This document shows, in pieces, positions 16,308 to 26,225 of a stretch of DNA of 64,000 bases. The translations under genes were made by a program, and so were the position numbers. The notes below the pieces were generated by a model. That model did not search any database and was not told where the DNA came from. It worked only from the letters and a program-made list of their open reading frames with translations. Numbering within the stretch: the first letter of the stretch is position 1; the number at the start of each line of letters is the position of its first letter. The stretch covers positions 1 through 64,000 of the forward strand of contig NZ_VIUE01000010.1 of assembly GCF_007828215.1 (NCBI RefSeq). Reading direction: 5' to 3'. The DNA is from Pseudomonas sp. SJZ074 (GTDB lineage: Bacteria; Pseudomonadota; Gammaproteobacteria; Pseudomonadales; Pseudomonadaceae).

Positions 16308-17627
16308 ATGATGAATTCCGATATCGGACGGCGCCAGGGAGGGGCAGTGAGTGTATTGATGGTGATTGCCTTGGTGGCGATCTCCATGATGGCAGCGTTG
16401 GCCCTGGATGGCGGCCACATGCTGCTCAACAAGACGCGTTTGCAGAACGCGGTGGATGCCGCAGCCTTGAGCGGGGCCAAGACCCTGAGCCAGGTCACCG
16501 GTGGCCTCAACATGGCCAGCACGACCCGCGTGGCAGCCCTGGACACGCTGAACAAGAACGCCCAGGCCTTGGGCAACACCGAACTGGCCACCGCCGTCGC
16601 CGGCAATCCGGGGGCGTTTGCCGTGGTCGAGCTGGCCAGCAGCGTCTATGGCCCGTTCTCTTACCCCGGCCCTGCCGATGCCAAGTACGTGCGGGTGTCG
16701 GTATCGAGTTATCAACTGAACGGGTTTTTCTGGAGTTTCGTCCAGACCATGGGCAGCGCCGGTCTGGGTAATAAACGGGTGGCGGCGATTGCCACTGCCG
16801 GTCCCAGCCCGACCTCGCCTTGCGATCTGGCACCCTTGATGGTGTGCGGTGACCCCGCCCAATACAACCCGGCGGCCGGCAATTTCTGGGGGTACCACTT
16901 TGGTGACCTGCAGGTCTTGAAGACGGCGGCGGGCAATACATCGCCCATCGGGCCTGGCAACTTTCAACTGCTCGATTTCGGCTCCGGCGGCAGTGCGGTT
17001 CGGGAAGACCTGGCCGGCGGCGGGTCAGTCTGCCGCAATGTTGGTGATAACGTCCAGACCGCACCCGGCAACAAGGCCGGCCCGACTTCCCAGGGCTTGA
17101 ACACCCGCTTCGGGATCTACAACGGTCCGGTCAGCTCCTCCGATTACCCACCGGACCTGGTGACCTCGTCGAGTACCCCGGCGATGACTTACGACGATGC
17201 ACTCGCTAAGGCGAAGTACAAAGGAAAAGTCGTCACCTCGAGCAACGGCGATCTCTCGGCGGACGGCGAGGCGATCAAGGATTACAACGACTGGCGGACC
17301 CAGGTCGCCGCCTGTGTCGGCGGAAGCGGCAGCGGTTGTGAAAGCAATGGCGTGTTCGAACGGCGGATGCTCAAAATCGTGATCGGCAACTGCACCGGCA
17401 AGCAGGGCGGTTCAACCTCGATTCCCGTGTTGGGATTCGGCTGCTATTTCGTCGTGCAACCGGTGAATGGTGGCGGTACGGATTCCCTGGTCTTCGGCCA
17501 GTTCGTCCAGGAATGTGAGGGCGATGGCGTACCGGGCCCCACGCCGTCCAGCGATGCCGGCCCGCAGATCATCCAGCTCTATAAAACCTACCTCAACGGC
17601 AGTGGCAATCCGAGCACTGACTCGTAG
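16308..17627 (+). CDS. TadG-like pilus assembly protein
   Basis: About 439 aa from ATG 16308, which has CGAGGG in front; a GTG at 16251 would add 19 residues. The N-terminal TadE/G motif is RRQGGAVSVLMVIALVAISMM followed by ALDGGHMLLNKTRLQNAVDAAALSGA, a single membrane helix typical of TadG. The remainder is a predicted periplasmic or exported domain with several cysteines. TadG-type proteins are membrane-anchored minor components needed for fibril assembly. Encoded between cpaB and two pseudopilin-like genes. Confidence 0.88.
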   Translation: MMNSDIGRRQGGAVSVLMVIALVAISMMAALALDGGHMLLNKTRLQNAVDAAALSGAKTLSQVTGGLNMASTTRVAALDTLNKNAQALGNTELATAVAGNPGAFAVVELASSVYGPFSYPGPADAKYVRVSVSSYQLNGFFWSFVQTMGSAGLGNKRVAAIATAGPSPTSPCDLAPLMVCGDPAQYNPAAGNFWGYHFGDLQVLKTAAGNTSPIGPGNFQLLDFGSGGSAVREDLAGGGSVCRNVGDNVQTAPGNKAGPTSQGLNTRFGIYNGPVSSSDYPPDLVTSSSTPAMTYDDALAKAKYKGKVVTSSNGDLSADGEAIKDYNDWRTQVAACVGGSGSGCESNGVFERRMLKIVIGNCTGKQGGSTSIPVLGFGCYFVVQPVNGGGTDSLVFGQFVQECEGDGVPGPTPSSDAGPQIIQLYKTYLNGSGNPSTDS

Positions 17628-17635
17628 GAGGCGTC

Positions 17636-18115
17636 ATGGGACTTGTTCAATTCAAACACCCGCAGGCCCAGCAAGGCGTGGCGCTGGTGGAGTTCACCCT
17701 GGTGCTGCCCCTGGTGCTGATGCTGTTGCTGGCCTTCGGTGAGTTCGGTCGCATGCTCTACCAGTACAACGTGCTGTTGCAGGCCAGCCGTGACGCCGAT
17801 CGATTCGTCGCCGGCCAGGCCTGGAACTCTACATTGGGCGGCATCGCCCTGAGTAACACCTTGTTGACCCAGACGAAAAACGTCGCGGTGTATGGCGTGC
17901 CCGCCCAGGTCGGCAGCGCCGTAGTGTCCGGGTTGACCACGGCCAACGTGGCAGTCGCTGCGGTGGGCACCACCCATGTCCGCGTCACCATCACCTACAC
18001 GTTCTGCCCGGTGATCGGCGCGGGTAATTGCACCGGGTCGCTGCCGGGCTTTTTCGGCGCCGCCATGCCGTTGGGCATCCCGCTGGTCGCAACCACTGTG
18101 ATGAGGGCGCTGTGA
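17636..18115 (+). CDS. tadE: TadE-like pseudopilin
   Basis: 159 aa. The short N terminus is followed by QGVALVEFTLVLPLVLMLLLA, the TadE-like signature with the glutamate at +5 of the presumed cleavage site, and a single helix. Processed by the Flp prepilin peptidase in characterised Tad systems. It ends with TGATG shared with the next gene. The GTFC pair (TFCPVI...NCTG) may form a disulfide. Confidence 0.88.
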   Translation: MGLVQFKHPQAQQGVALVEFTLVLPLVLMLLLAFGEFGRMLYQYNVLLQASRDADRFVAGQAWNSTLGGIALSNTLLTQTKNVAVYGVPAQVGSAVVSGLTTANVAVAAVGTTHVRVTITYTFCPVIGAGNCTGSLPGFFGAAMPLGIPLVATTVMRAL

Positions 18116-18618
18116 TGAAACCGATGAACCAGAAGTCCATGCGCGGCACCTACATCGTTGAGTTTTCCTTCGTCGGCCTGTTGGTGTTCATCCTGCTGTT
18201 CGGCGTGGTGGAGATGGGCCGGTTGTACTTCACCGCCAACGCCCTGGATGAAGCCGCGCGGCGCGGTGCGCGCCTGGCGGCGGTGTGCAACATCAGCGAT
18301 CCGGTGGTGTTGCGCCGGGCCATCTTCAACGCCGCGACCGACGCCGGCACCAGCCAACTGATCAGCAGCCTGGCCACCACGAACCTGGCGCTGACTTACC
18401 TGGACGTCAACGGCGCCGTGGTGGCGAACCCCTCCGACACGGTCAGTGTCAACGGCTTCCGGGCCGTCCGTTATGTTCAGCTGAGTGTGCAGGGCTATGT
18501 GTTCAACCTGTTCATTCCCGGCTTGGGCGTACCCATTACCTTGCCCGCCTTCAGGGCAACCTTGCCACGCGAAAGCCTTGGGCGTCATTCCGATTCCGGG
18601 GAGATCACACCATGCTGA
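18115..18618 (+). CDS. TadF/TadE-like pseudopilin
   Basis: 167 aa from the ATG that overlaps the stop of the preceding gene by one base. The N terminus RGTYIVEFSFVGLLVFILLFG carries the VEF pseudopilin signature and one membrane helix, followed by NALDEAARRGARLAAVC, typical of TadE/TadF. It is paired with the TadE-like gene immediately upstream. Its last codons overlap the start of tadZ by 7 bases. Which of the two is TadE and which is TadF is not certain. Confidence 0.88.
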   Translation: MKPMNQKSMRGTYIVEFSFVGLLVFILLFGVVEMGRLYFTANALDEAARRGARLAAVCNISDPVVLRRAIFNAATDAGTSQLISSLATTNLALTYLDVNGAVVANPSDTVSVNGFRAVRYVQLSVQGYVFNLFIPGLGVPITLPAFRATLPRESLGRHSDSGEITPC

Positions 18619-19832
18619 ACACCAGAGAAACCCCAGTCCCCACCGCCACCGGCAAAGCCGGGTTGCGACTGCTGATCAGCAGCCGCGACGCGGCGTCCCT
18701 GCGCGATTTGCAATGCGTCTGCCAGCGCATGCCCTGCCTGGAAGTCAGTACGCGGCTGGTGAGTAATGGGCATGTCGATCCTCTTTACGGCCTGGAGCGC
18801 ATGCCCGACCTGCTGCTGTTGCGGGTCAGCCACTTATGGCGCGAAGAGCTGGCGGCGTTGCTGCAGCGTCCGGCCCATGAGCGTCCACCGATGCTGGTGT
18901 GCGGCCTGTTGGGCGATCAGGAAGCCATGCGCCTGGCCATGCAGGCCGGTGCCCGTGACGTGCTGCCCGAGCCCATTGCCGAGCCCGAATTGGTCGCAGC
19001 GTTGAATCGCCTGGTGGCCGAGGTTCGCCTGGGCAGCGGCGCCGAGGGCAAGCTGGTCGCCGTGATCGGCGCCAAGGGCGGCTCCGGCGGGACCCTGGTG
19101 GCCTGCAACCTGGCCCAACAACTGAGTGCCCGGGCGGGGAATACCCTGTTGCTGGACATGGATCTGCAGTTCGGCAGCGTGACCCATTACCTCGACGTGG
19201 CGCAGTCCCACAGCCATCTGGAAGTGCTGCAGCAGATCGACGACCTGGACAGCATCGCCCTGCGCGGTTTTTGTAGCCACTTCAGCCCGACCCTGCACGT
19301 GCTGGGCGGTCGAGCTGGCGAATTGTGCCTGCCCCAGGACGCCCAACCGGAACAGCTCGACACGCTCCTGCAACTGGCCCGCGCCAGCTACGACTGGGTG
19401 GTGGTGGACTTGCCACGACAGATCGATCATCTCACCGGCTCCGTGCTGGAGCAGGTGGACCGGGTGTACGTGGTGGTGCAACAGAGCGTCAGCCACCTGC
19501 GCGATGCCAGTGCCCTGGTGCGGATCCTGCGCGAGGATCTGGGTGTGCGCGGCGAGCAGTTGCAGATCGTGGTCAACCGCTATGACAAGGCGGCCGCAAT
19601 CAGCCTCAAGGACATCGGCGAGGCCTTGCGCTGCGCGAACCTGTCCAGATTACCCAATGACTTCAACCTGGTCAGCCAGAGTCAGAACACTGGCGTGCCG
19701 TTGGGGCTGCACGCGCCGAGGGCGGCCATCACCGTCGCCCTGCGCGATTTGACCGAAGACCTGGTCGGTCACCAGATGAGCACAGACAAAGGCCTGTTCA
19801 AACGCGCCTTCAACCGTTTTTTCGGGGGATGA
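18612..19832 (+). CDS. tadZ: Pilus localisation ATPase TadZ/CpaE
   Basis: 406 aa from ATG 18612, preceded by GGGGAG; it overlaps the previous gene by 7 bases. Residues about 15-125 form an atypical receiver domain (LRLLISSRDAASLRDLQ... and GARDVLPEPIAEPELVAAL). A ParA/MinD-like domain follows, with a deviant P-loop GAKGGSGGTLVACNLAQQL (GG instead of KT/GK, as in TadZ/CpaE) and the LLDMDLQFGSV segment. TadZ marks the pole or site of Tad assembly and recruits the other proteins. Confidence 0.92.
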   Translation: MLNTRETPVPTATGKAGLRLLISSRDAASLRDLQCVCQRMPCLEVSTRLVSNGHVDPLYGLERMPDLLLLRVSHLWREELAALLQRPAHERPPMLVCGLLGDQEAMRLAMQAGARDVLPEPIAEPELVAALNRLVAEVRLGSGAEGKLVAVIGAKGGSGGTLVACNLAQQLSARAGNTLLLDMDLQFGSVTHYLDVAQSHSHLEVLQQIDDLDSIALRGFCSHFSPTLHVLGGRAGELCLPQDAQPEQLDTLLQLARASYDWVVVDLPRQIDHLTGSVLEQVDRVYVVVQQSVSHLRDASALVRILREDLGVRGEQLQIVVNRYDKAAAISLKDIGEALRCANLSRLPNDFNLVSQSQNTGVPLGLHAPRAAITVALRDLTEDLVGHQMSTDKGLFKRAFNRFFGG

Positions 19833-19835
19833 CCC

Positions 19836-21278
19836 ATGATCAGCGATTTTCGCAACCGCTTGCGCAAACAGTCCGGTAAACCCGGCGCCTCAGTGGCCCC
19901 CCTGCACGGCGACGGCCAGCCGGACTCGACAGAGGCACTGATGGCCTGGGAACAGGCCGTCCCGGACGTGCTCTACGAAACCCGTAGCCAGGTCACGCCG
20001 GTGGAGGCCGAGTGGCGGGAAAGGATCTACCAGCAGTTGCTCAAGGTCATGGACCTGTCCTTGCTCGACGCCCTCGAACAGGTCGAGGCCTCGCGGCAGA
20101 TTCGCGATATCTGCCAGCGCCTGCTCGACGAGCATTCGGCACCGGTGAGCACCGCCAGTCGTCAGTTGATCATCAAGCAGATCACCGACGAGGTGCTGGG
20201 CCTCGGTCCGCTGGAGCCGTTGCTGGCCGACCACAGCGTGTCCGACATCCTGGTCAACGGGTTCGCCTCGGTCTATGTCGAGCGCTTCGGCAAGCTGCAA
20301 CGCACCGATGTGCGCTTTCGTGATGACCAGCACCTGTTGAACATCATCGACCGCATCGTCTCCAGCCTGGGGCGGCGCATCGATGAGTCCTCACCGTTGG
20401 TGGACGCCCGGCTCAAGGATGGTTCGCGGGTCAACGCGATCATCCCGCCGCTGGCCATTGACGGTCCGAGCATGTCGATCCGGCGCTTCGCGGTGGACCT
20501 GCTCAACACCGACAGCCTGATCCAGGTGGGCACCATGACCCCGGCCATTGCCCTGTTGCTCAAGGCCATCGTGCGCGGGCGCCTGAACGTGCTGATTTCC
20601 GGCGGCACCGGCAGCGGCAAGACCACCATGCTCAATGTGCTGTCCAGTTTCATCCCGCACAACGAACGCATCGTCACCATCGAGGATTCGGCCGAACTGC
20701 AACTGCAGCAACCCCACGTGGTGCGCCTGGAAACCCGGCCTTCGAACATTGAAGGGCGCGGCGAGGTGAGCCAGCGGGAACTGGTGCGCAACAGCCTGCG
20801 GATGCGTCCGGACCGGATTGTCATTGGCGAGGTGCGCGGTGCCGAGGCGCTGGACATGCTCACAGCCATGAACACCGGTCACGATGGTTCCTTGACCACC
20901 ATCCATGCCAACACCGCACGGGATGCATTGGGGCGAATCGAGAACATGGTGTCGATGACTGGCGCGACGTTTCCGATCAAGGCCATGCGTCAACAAATTG
21001 CCTCGGCCATCGATGTAGTGATCCAACTGGAGCGTCAAGAAGATGGCAAGCGACGGGTGGTAAGCATCCAGGAGATCAACGGTATGGAAGGGGAGGTCAT
21101 CACCATGACCGAAATCTTCTGCTTTGCACGCCAGGGTATCGGCGAGCATGGCGAGGTGTTGGGTGAGTATCGACCCAGCGGCATGATCCCGGCCTTTCGC
21201 GATGTACTGGCCAAGCGCGGCATCGAGTTGCCGCTGACCCTGTTCCGCCCTGAGTGGATGGAGGCCCGGACGTCATGA
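19836..21278 (+). CDS. tadA: Flp pilus assembly ATPase TadA/CpaF
   Basis: 480 aa. A GspE/VirB11-type secretion ATPase with Walker [10 protein letters not shown] (K262), the Asp-box [13 protein letters not shown], Walker [15 protein letters not shown] and the His-box [13 protein letters not shown]. It is cytoplasmic, hexameric, and powers Flp extension and, in some systems, retraction. It starts 3 bases after tadZ and its stop overlaps the tadB start (ATGA). Confidence 0.96.
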   Translation: MISDFRNRLRKQSGKPGASVAPLHGDGQPDSTEALMAWEQAVPDVLYETRSQVTPVEAEWRERIYQQLLKVMDLSLLDALEQVEASRQIRDICQRLLDEHSAPVSTASRQLIIKQITDEVLGLGPLEPLLADHSVSDILVNGFASVYVERFGKLQRTDVRFRDDQHLLNIIDRIVSSLGRRIDESSPLVDARLKDGSRVNAIIPPLAIDGPSMSIRRFAVDLLNTDSLIQVGTMTPAIALLLKAIVRGRLNVLISGGTGSGKTTMLNVLSSFIPHNERIVTIEDSAELQLQQPHVVRLETRPSNIEGRGEVSQRELVRNSLRMRPDRIVIGEVRGAEALDMLTAMNTGHDGSLTTIHANTARDALGRIENMVSMTGATFPIKAMRQQIASAIDVVIQLERQEDGKRRVVSIQEINGMEGEVITMTEIFCFARQGIGEHGEVLGEYRPSGMIPAFRDVLAKRGIELPLTLFRPEWMEARTS

Positions 21279-22261
21279 ACAATATTCCTGCCGAATTCAT
21301 CCTGATTTTCCTGGGCATGGTGTTCATCGCGGTGTTCCTCCTGTCCCAGGGCGTGGTGGTGCCGGTGTTCGGCGAGGCCGGCAAGATGCGCAAGCGCATC
21401 CGTGGGCGCCTGCATGTACTGGAGAGGGCCAACCATCTGCCCAATATGCAAACCGTACTGCGGCAGAAATACCTGACGCGCCTGTCACCCCTGGAGGCCC
21501 GGCTCGAGCAGTTGCCGTTCATGGCCAACCTGACGCAACTGATTGAGCAGGCTGGCCATGAGTACCGCGCCTATCGGGTGATGGTGCTCGGTCTGGTCCT
21601 GGGCGTGGCGGCCGCTGCCTTGGTGCTGATGGTTTCGCCGCTCTGGTGGCTGGCACTGCTGGCGGGCTTTGCGCTGTTCTGGCTGCCGGTGCTGAAAATC
21701 CTGCGTGACCGCAGCAAGCGTTTCGCGGCGTTCGAGGAAGGTCTGCCGGATGCGCTGGACGCCATGTGCCGGGCCCTGCGCGCCGGTCACCCGTTCAACG
21801 AAACCCTGCGGTTGGTAGCCGATGAGCACAAGGGACCGGTGGCCCAGGAGTTCGGCCTGACCTTCGCCGACATCAACTATGGCAACGATGTGCGTCGGGC
21901 CATGCTCGGCCTGCTGGAGCGCATGCCCAGCATGACGGTGATGATGCTGGTGACCTCGATCCTCATCCACCGCGAAACCGGCGGCAACCTGACCGAGGTG
22001 CTGGAGCGTTTGAGTCGGTTGATCCGCGGGCGCTTTCGGTTCCAGCGCAAAATCAGGACCCTCTCGGCGGAAGGGCGCATGTCGGCCTGGGTGCTGGTGG
22101 CGATTCCTTTCGTGCTGGCGATTGCCATCGTGCTCACGAGCCCCAGTTACATGCCTGTGCTGATCAACGATCCCATAGGCCACAAACTGATCATCGGTGC
22201 CTTCTGCGCCATGTTGATCGGGATTTTCTGGATACGGAAGATCATCCGGATCCAGGTTTGA
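21275..22261 (+). CDS. tadB: Flp pilus inner-membrane platform protein TadB
   Basis: 328 aa from the ATG overlapping the tadA stop; an earlier in-frame ATG at 21254 would add 7 residues. T2SSF/GspF domain ([27 protein letters not shown]... and [18 protein letters not shown]) between N-terminal and C-terminal membrane helices. With TadC it forms the platform that transmits TadA motion. Confidence 0.94.
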   Translation: MNNIPAEFILIFLGMVFIAVFLLSQGVVVPVFGEAGKMRKRIRGRLHVLERANHLPNMQTVLRQKYLTRLSPLEARLEQLPFMANLTQLIEQAGHEYRAYRVMVLGLVLGVAAAALVLMVSPLWWLALLAGFALFWLPVLKILRDRSKRFAAFEEGLPDALDAMCRALRAGHPFNETLRLVADEHKGPVAQEFGLTFADINYGNDVRRAMLGLLERMPSMTVMMLVTSILIHRETGGNLTEVLERLSRLIRGRFRFQRKIRTLSAEGRMSAWVLVAIPFVLAIAIVLTSPSYMPVLINDPIGHKLIIGAFCAMLIGIFWIRKIIRIQV

Positions 22262-22288
22262 ACGCTGTCTTGCCGCGGGGTATCAGTC

Positions 22289-23254
22289 ATGGATTTTCTG
22301 CTCGGGTTACTCAGTCGGTTTACCGGGAACGAAGAGTTGGCTCGTCTGTTGTTCGTCACGGCGATTGGTCTCAGTACGGTGCTGACCGTAGTGGCGTTGC
22401 TGTTGCTGATGTTGGGGTTGCAGGACCCGGTCCAACGGCGCCTGGCGCTGATCAAGCGCGGCTATTCGGGCAGCGCGGCGGGGCATGAAGCGCCCGGGAA
22501 CCTGCAGCTGCTGCTCGAACGGATCGGCCAGCGCTTCGCTTCGGCAGACCCGGCCCAGACGTCCGCTACCCAGACCCTGCTGACCCACGCCGGTTACCGC
22601 TCGGCGTCGGCGGTGCAGATGTACTGGGCCGTGCGCCTGATGCTGCCGCTGTTGATGCTCGGCCTGGCGCTCTTGCTGCTGCCGCTGATCAAGGTGTCCG
22701 TGATCATCGGTCTGCTGGGGGTGACCATGATGGTGGGCATCGGCTGGCTGCTGCCGGCGCTGTATGTCGGCAAGCGCAAGCAGGCGCGCCAGACCCGGTT
22801 GCGCGCCGCATTCCCGGATGCGCTGGACCTGATGGTGGTGTGCGTCGAGTCGGGCCTGGCCCTGCCCACGACTATCGAACGGGTGGCCGAGGAAATGGCA
22901 GTGAGCCAGGTTGAACTGGCCGAGGAATTGGCACTGGTGAATGCGCAGATCCGTGCAGGCATCACCAGTACCGAGGCGCTCCGGCAACTGGCCATGCGCA
23001 CCGGCCTGGAGGACATCCAGGGGCTGGTCAGCCTGTTGGCGCAGAGCATCCGCTTCGGCACCAGCGTGGCCGATACCTTGCGTATCTATGCCGACGAATT
23101 CCGCGATAGGCGTACCCAGGCGGCCGAGGAAATGGGGGCGAAGATCGGTACCAAACTGATTTTTCCGCTGATCTTCTGTTTGTGGCCGAGTTTTTTCCTG
23201 GTTGCGATTGGGCCGGCCATGATTGGGGTGTTCAGGGCGTTTGGGAATATGTAG
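22289..23254 (+). CDS. tadC: Flp pilus inner-membrane platform protein TadC
   Basis: 321 aa, T2SSF domain (RAAFPDALDLMVVCVESGLALPTTIERV, then GTSVADTLRIYADEFRDRRTQAAEE) with about four membrane helices. Companion of TadB, 27 bases after it. It appears to end the first transcription unit; the next gene is 444 bases away across a REP-like pair. Confidence 0.94.
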   Translation: MDFLLGLLSRFTGNEELARLLFVTAIGLSTVLTVVALLLLMLGLQDPVQRRLALIKRGYSGSAAGHEAPGNLQLLLERIGQRFASADPAQTSATQTLLTHAGYRSASAVQMYWAVRLMLPLLMLGLALLLLPLIKVSVIIGLLGVTMMVGIGWLLPALYVGKRKQARQTRLRAAFPDALDLMVVCVESGLALPTTIERVAEEMAVSQVELAEELALVNAQIRAGITSTEALRQLAMRTGLEDIQGLVSLLAQSIRFGTSVADTLRIYADEFRDRRTQAAEEMGAKIGTKLIFPLIFCLWPSFFLVAIGPAMIGVFRAFGNM

Positions 23255-23698
23255 CTGTGTGAGGGAGACCTTTATAGCCGGCCTGACTGCATTGGGTGTA
23301 CACAAGTCCTCTGTGTGCGGGCTTGCTCGCGAAAGCTGACCATCGGCCAATGCAGAGTCGCGTGACGGATCGCTTGCGCAAGCAAACCCGCTCCTACAAA
23401 GACTTCAATCGTGTAAAAGACAGTTTATTGACGCTGATTTTGACATGGCTTTCACCTCCGCCACTTTTCAGACGTTTTTTTTATTTTCGGCGTGGCGCTT
23501 TGCCATAGGTGAACTACCGTCAATCAGAAGTGAGCAAGGTGGCCAGTAAATCGCCTCCCACGCGAACTGTTTGTATCAGTCACCGTTCGATAACCCGGGT
23601 TGATTCCGGGTGATAAGACAGGGGTAGCCCGGACCCCATAAATGATCCGAGGCAACTGGTCACGTCCAAGGACGGCCTGTTCTGTCGAGGAGCATTCT
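23255..23698. other. Intergenic region between tadC and the secretin gene
   Basis: No gene seen. It holds a degenerate REP-like inverted pair (TGCGGGCTTGCTCGCGAA at about 23317 and its partner near 23371-23398), a T-rich stretch at about 23474, and two TTGAC-type hexamers (about 23430-23445) without a convincing -10. The secretin promoter is probably here. Confidence 0.5.
23312..23398. repeat. REP-like inverted pair (degenerate)
   Basis: Left unit around TGCGGGCTTGCTCGCGAA and right unit GCTTGCGCAAGCAAACCCGCTCC facing it, about 30 bases apart. Same core as the REPs at 32057 and 44444 but with more mismatches. Confidence 0.6.
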
Positions 23699-24922
23699 AT
23701 GAGCTATCGTACCGCGCCCGCGTTAAAACACTTTATCCATGGCCTGTTCCTGATGGGCCTCGGCCTGGATGCGGCACACGCCGCAGCCAGCAATTGTTCG
23801 CAACTGGACAGTCTGCCGGCGACCTTCGAGGTTGGCCAGGGGCTCCAGAACGAATTGCGCATCCTGGCCCCAGTGACAAAACTGGCAGTGGGCGACCCGA
23901 AAATCGCCGACGTGCAGCCCAGTGGCAGCGACGCCTTCATTCTCACCGGCATAGCACCGGGCGCTACCAGCCTGATGGTCTGGACGGCGTGTTCGAAGAT
24001 GCCCCGCCAGAGCATGATCTTCGTCAAGGGCCGGGCCACCGAGGCGCTGACCACTGCTGCGAGCGTGCCGTCCGAAGATCCGATGCTGCTCGCCCAGGTA
24101 CAGACCGACATCCGTTTCGTTGAAGTCAGCCGGACCAAACTCAAGGAGGCCTCGACTTCGATCTTCGGCAGCCGCGGCAACTTCCAGTTCGGCTCGCCGA
24201 GGACCCTGCCCACCATCGGGGGCGTGGTCCGGCCTTCGTTGCCAGTCAATAACGACATGTTCAACCTGTCCTTCGCCACCGGGCAAACCTTGCTGATGAT
24301 TAACGCGCTGGAAGGCAGCGGCTTTGCCTATACCCTGGCGCGGCCGAGCCTGGTTGCCCTCAGTGGGCAGAGCGCGAGCTTCCTGGCCGGCGGCGAGGTA
24401 CCGATTCCGGTGCCCAGTGCCGGCAGCGACAACGTGTCTATCGAGTACAAGGAGTTCGGTATCCGCCTGACCCTGACACCGACGGTCATCGGCAAAAGCC
24501 GAATCGCATTGAAGGTCGCTCCGGAAGTCAGCGAGCTGGACTTCACCAATGCCGTGAACATTGCCGGCACGCTGGTTCCGGCGCTCACCGTGCGCCGTAC
24601 CGATACCAGCATTGCCCTGGCCGACGGCGAAAGTTTCGTCATCAGCGGCCTGATCAGCACGCGCAACGCCTCCCAGGTGAACAAATTTCCCGGCCTGGGC
24701 GACATCCCGATTCTCGGCGCCTTCTTCCGTAACCACTCCATCGACCGTGAAGAACGGGAACTGTTAATGATCGTCACGCCGCACCTGGTCCAACCGCTGG
24801 CCGCCGACGCGCAACTGCCGACCTTGCCGGGTGAACAGCTGCGCAACTATGACCCGAATTTCTATCGCATGTACTTCCTCGAACACGGTGAGTTCGACAA
24901 CCGCAGCGGGCTTTCTCAATGA
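23699..24922 (+). CDS. rcpA: Flp pilus secretin RcpA/CpaC
   Basis: 407 aa from ATG 23699, preceded by GAGGAG at 7 bases. N-terminal Sec signal peptide (HFIHGLFLMGLGLDAAHAAA), a BON/N0-like domain (LAVGDPKIADVQPSGSDAFILTG) and the secretin core (SIEYKEFGIRLTLTPTVIG, VPALTVRRTDTSIALADGESFVISGL, FPGLGDIPILGAFFR). It forms the outer-membrane channel for the Flp fibre. Encoded ahead of tadD, apparently in a second transcription unit of the locus. Confidence 0.95.
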   Translation: MSYRTAPALKHFIHGLFLMGLGLDAAHAAASNCSQLDSLPATFEVGQGLQNELRILAPVTKLAVGDPKIADVQPSGSDAFILTGIAPGATSLMVWTACSKMPRQSMIFVKGRATEALTTAASVPSEDPMLLAQVQTDIRFVEVSRTKLKEASTSIFGSRGNFQFGSPRTLPTIGGVVRPSLPVNNDMFNLSFATGQTLLMINALEGSGFAYTLARPSLVALSGQSASFLAGGEVPIPVPSAGSDNVSIEYKEFGIRLTLTPTVIGKSRIALKVAPEVSELDFTNAVNIAGTLVPALTVRRTDTSIALADGESFVISGLISTRNASQVNKFPGLGDIPILGAFFRNHSIDREERELLMIVTPHLVQPLAADAQLPTLPGEQLRNYDPNFYRMYFLEHGEFDNRSGLSQ

Positions 24923-24978
24923 GCCGGCGCCTGATGTGCGAGGGGGTGGGGGTTCAGCCTGGTATCGGAGGACATTCC

Positions 24979-25692
24979 ATGAAAGCAGTGATCGCGATAA
25001 CGGCGACGTTGATACTCGCCGGCTGTGCCAGTAACGGCGTAGTCGCTTCCCGGCCGTCCAGTTGCGCCAGGCCCAGTTCCGATCAGGAACTGGCCCTGAA
25101 CCTGGCGGATGACATGGCCAATGACGGGCGTCTGTATGCCAGCCTGGCGAACCTCGAAGGTCTGCCGGAAGACCTCGTCCAGGTCCGCCTGCGCAAGGCC
25201 CGGGTACTGCGCCTGATGGGCCGTAACGAAGCCGAACCGTTGTATAAGAGCCTGCTCGGAACCTGCCTGGCCGCCGATGGGGAGCATGGCCTCGGCCAGT
25301 TGGCCGCTGCCAGGAATGATAATGACAGCGCCACCGAACACCTTGAGCGCGCAGCGAAAATGGCCCCGACCGAAGGAAAAATCCGCAATGACCTGGGCGT
25401 CGTCTACCTCAATCAACGCCGGATACCTGAAGCGCGTTTCGAGTTCATGACCGCCATGGAACTCAGGCAAGCGGACTCCCTGGCCGCCCTCAACATGGTG
25501 ACGTTGCTGATCTACCAGGACAGCTGGAAGCAAGCTGCCGAACTCGCGAACATGGCCAGGCTGAGCCCCGCACAAGTGGCCGATGCCCAGGCCCGCGCAG
25601 AGAAGATCAGAGGGGCAGCCACCAAGACGGGAACGACACAGGCAGACCGTTCGAATGAGGTTGTCGATGCTTCATCCGGCGCGGCCAAGTAG
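24979..25692 (+). CDS. tadD: TadD-like TPR lipoprotein
   Basis: 237 aa from ATG 24979, which has CGGAGGA in front. Lipobox ILAGC gives lipidation at the cysteine. Tetratricopeptide-like repeats occupy about residues 45-200 (HLERAAKMAPTEGKIRNDLG...YLNQRRIPEARFEF). TadD probably acts as the pilotin or scaffold for the secretin. Encoded 56 bases after rcpA and 22 bases before the small DUF3613-like gene. Confidence 0.92.
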   Translation: MKAVIAITATLILAGCASNGVVASRPSSCARPSSDQELALNLADDMANDGRLYASLANLEGLPEDLVQVRLRKARVLRLMGRNEAEPLYKSLLGTCLAADGEHGLGQLAAARNDNDSATEHLERAAKMAPTEGKIRNDLGVVYLNQRRIPEARFEFMTAMELRQADSLAALNMVTLLIYQDSWKQAAELANMARLSPAQVADAQARAEKIRGAATKTGTTQADRSNEVVDASSGAAK

Positions 25693-25714
25693 AGCGTTAC
25701 GAGGAGTTCAAGAG

Positions 25715-25984
25715 ATGAAAACGAAACAGCTGTTGATCGTCTGCATCGCATGCCTGTCCACCTTCGCCTGGGCAATCGAGCCGGGGCCCTCTTCGACCGC
25801 GCAACAAGGCACCGAGAGCTGGATGCAGTTGCAGATTCGCGGCGTGGTTGCATCCACCAATCTGCAAACCGTCTCCGCCGCCGAGCGTGAAATGGCCATG
25901 CAGCGCTGGCTCAATAGTTTCAACTATCCGATTCCGGAGTTCTTTGACCAGGATTCGGGAGGAGAAATCGGCAGCAGCAAATGA
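25715..25984 (+). CDS. Small exported DUF3613-like protein
   Basis: 89 aa with a signal peptide (MKTKQLLIVCIACLSTFAWA) and a conserved-looking stretch ESWMQLQIRGVVAS...MQRWLNSFNYPIPEFF that matches my recollection of DUF3613 proteins at the ends of tad loci. It is the last gene of the locus, preceded by GAGGAG and followed by a strong terminator. The function is unknown; it is periplasmic by prediction. Confidence 0.85.
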   Translation: MKTKQLLIVCIACLSTFAWAIEPGPSSTAQQGTESWMQLQIRGVVASTNLQTVSAAEREMAMQRWLNSFNYPIPEFFDQDSGGEIGSSK

Positions 25985-26002
25985 GTCCAGCAGAAAACCA
26001 AA

Positions 26003-26042
26003 AGGATCGTCCGAAGGCGTTGCTGCGTTCGGACGATTTTTT
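26003..26042 (+). terminator. Rho-independent terminator of the tad locus
   Basis: ATCGTCCGAA (26006-26015) pairs with TTCGGACGAT (26028-26037) around a 12-base loop, followed by a T run. Confidence 0.92.
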
Positions 26043-26051
26043 ACGCCACCA

Positions 26052-26138
26052 CGAAGCGAGCTTGCTCGCGATGGCATTGGCACATTCAACACTTGCGTGA
26101 CAGACGCTCCGCTATCGCGAGCAGGCTCGCTCCCACAG
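26052..26138. repeat. REPIN-like inverted pair
   Basis: GCGAGCTTGCTCGCGATGGC at 26056 faces GCTATCGCGAGCAGGCTCGC at 26111, with TCCCACAG at its end. Same family as the copies at 44444-44590. Confidence 0.8.
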
Positions 26139-26174
26139 TATTTTGCTTGCCCAGGATCGTCAGATTCCGACCAA

Positions 26175-26207
26175 GAAAAAAGCCCGCAGGGTTAACCGTG
26201 CGGGCCT
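26175..26207 (-). terminator. Rho-independent terminator of the PA2817-like gene
   Basis: Read on the minus strand: GGCCCGCACGG, loop TTAA, CCCTGCGGGC, then a T run (AAAAAA at 26175-26181 on plus). Located 19 bases after the stop of the minus-strand gene. Confidence 0.88.
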
Positions 26208-26225
26208 TTGCATGACTGATCGCAA

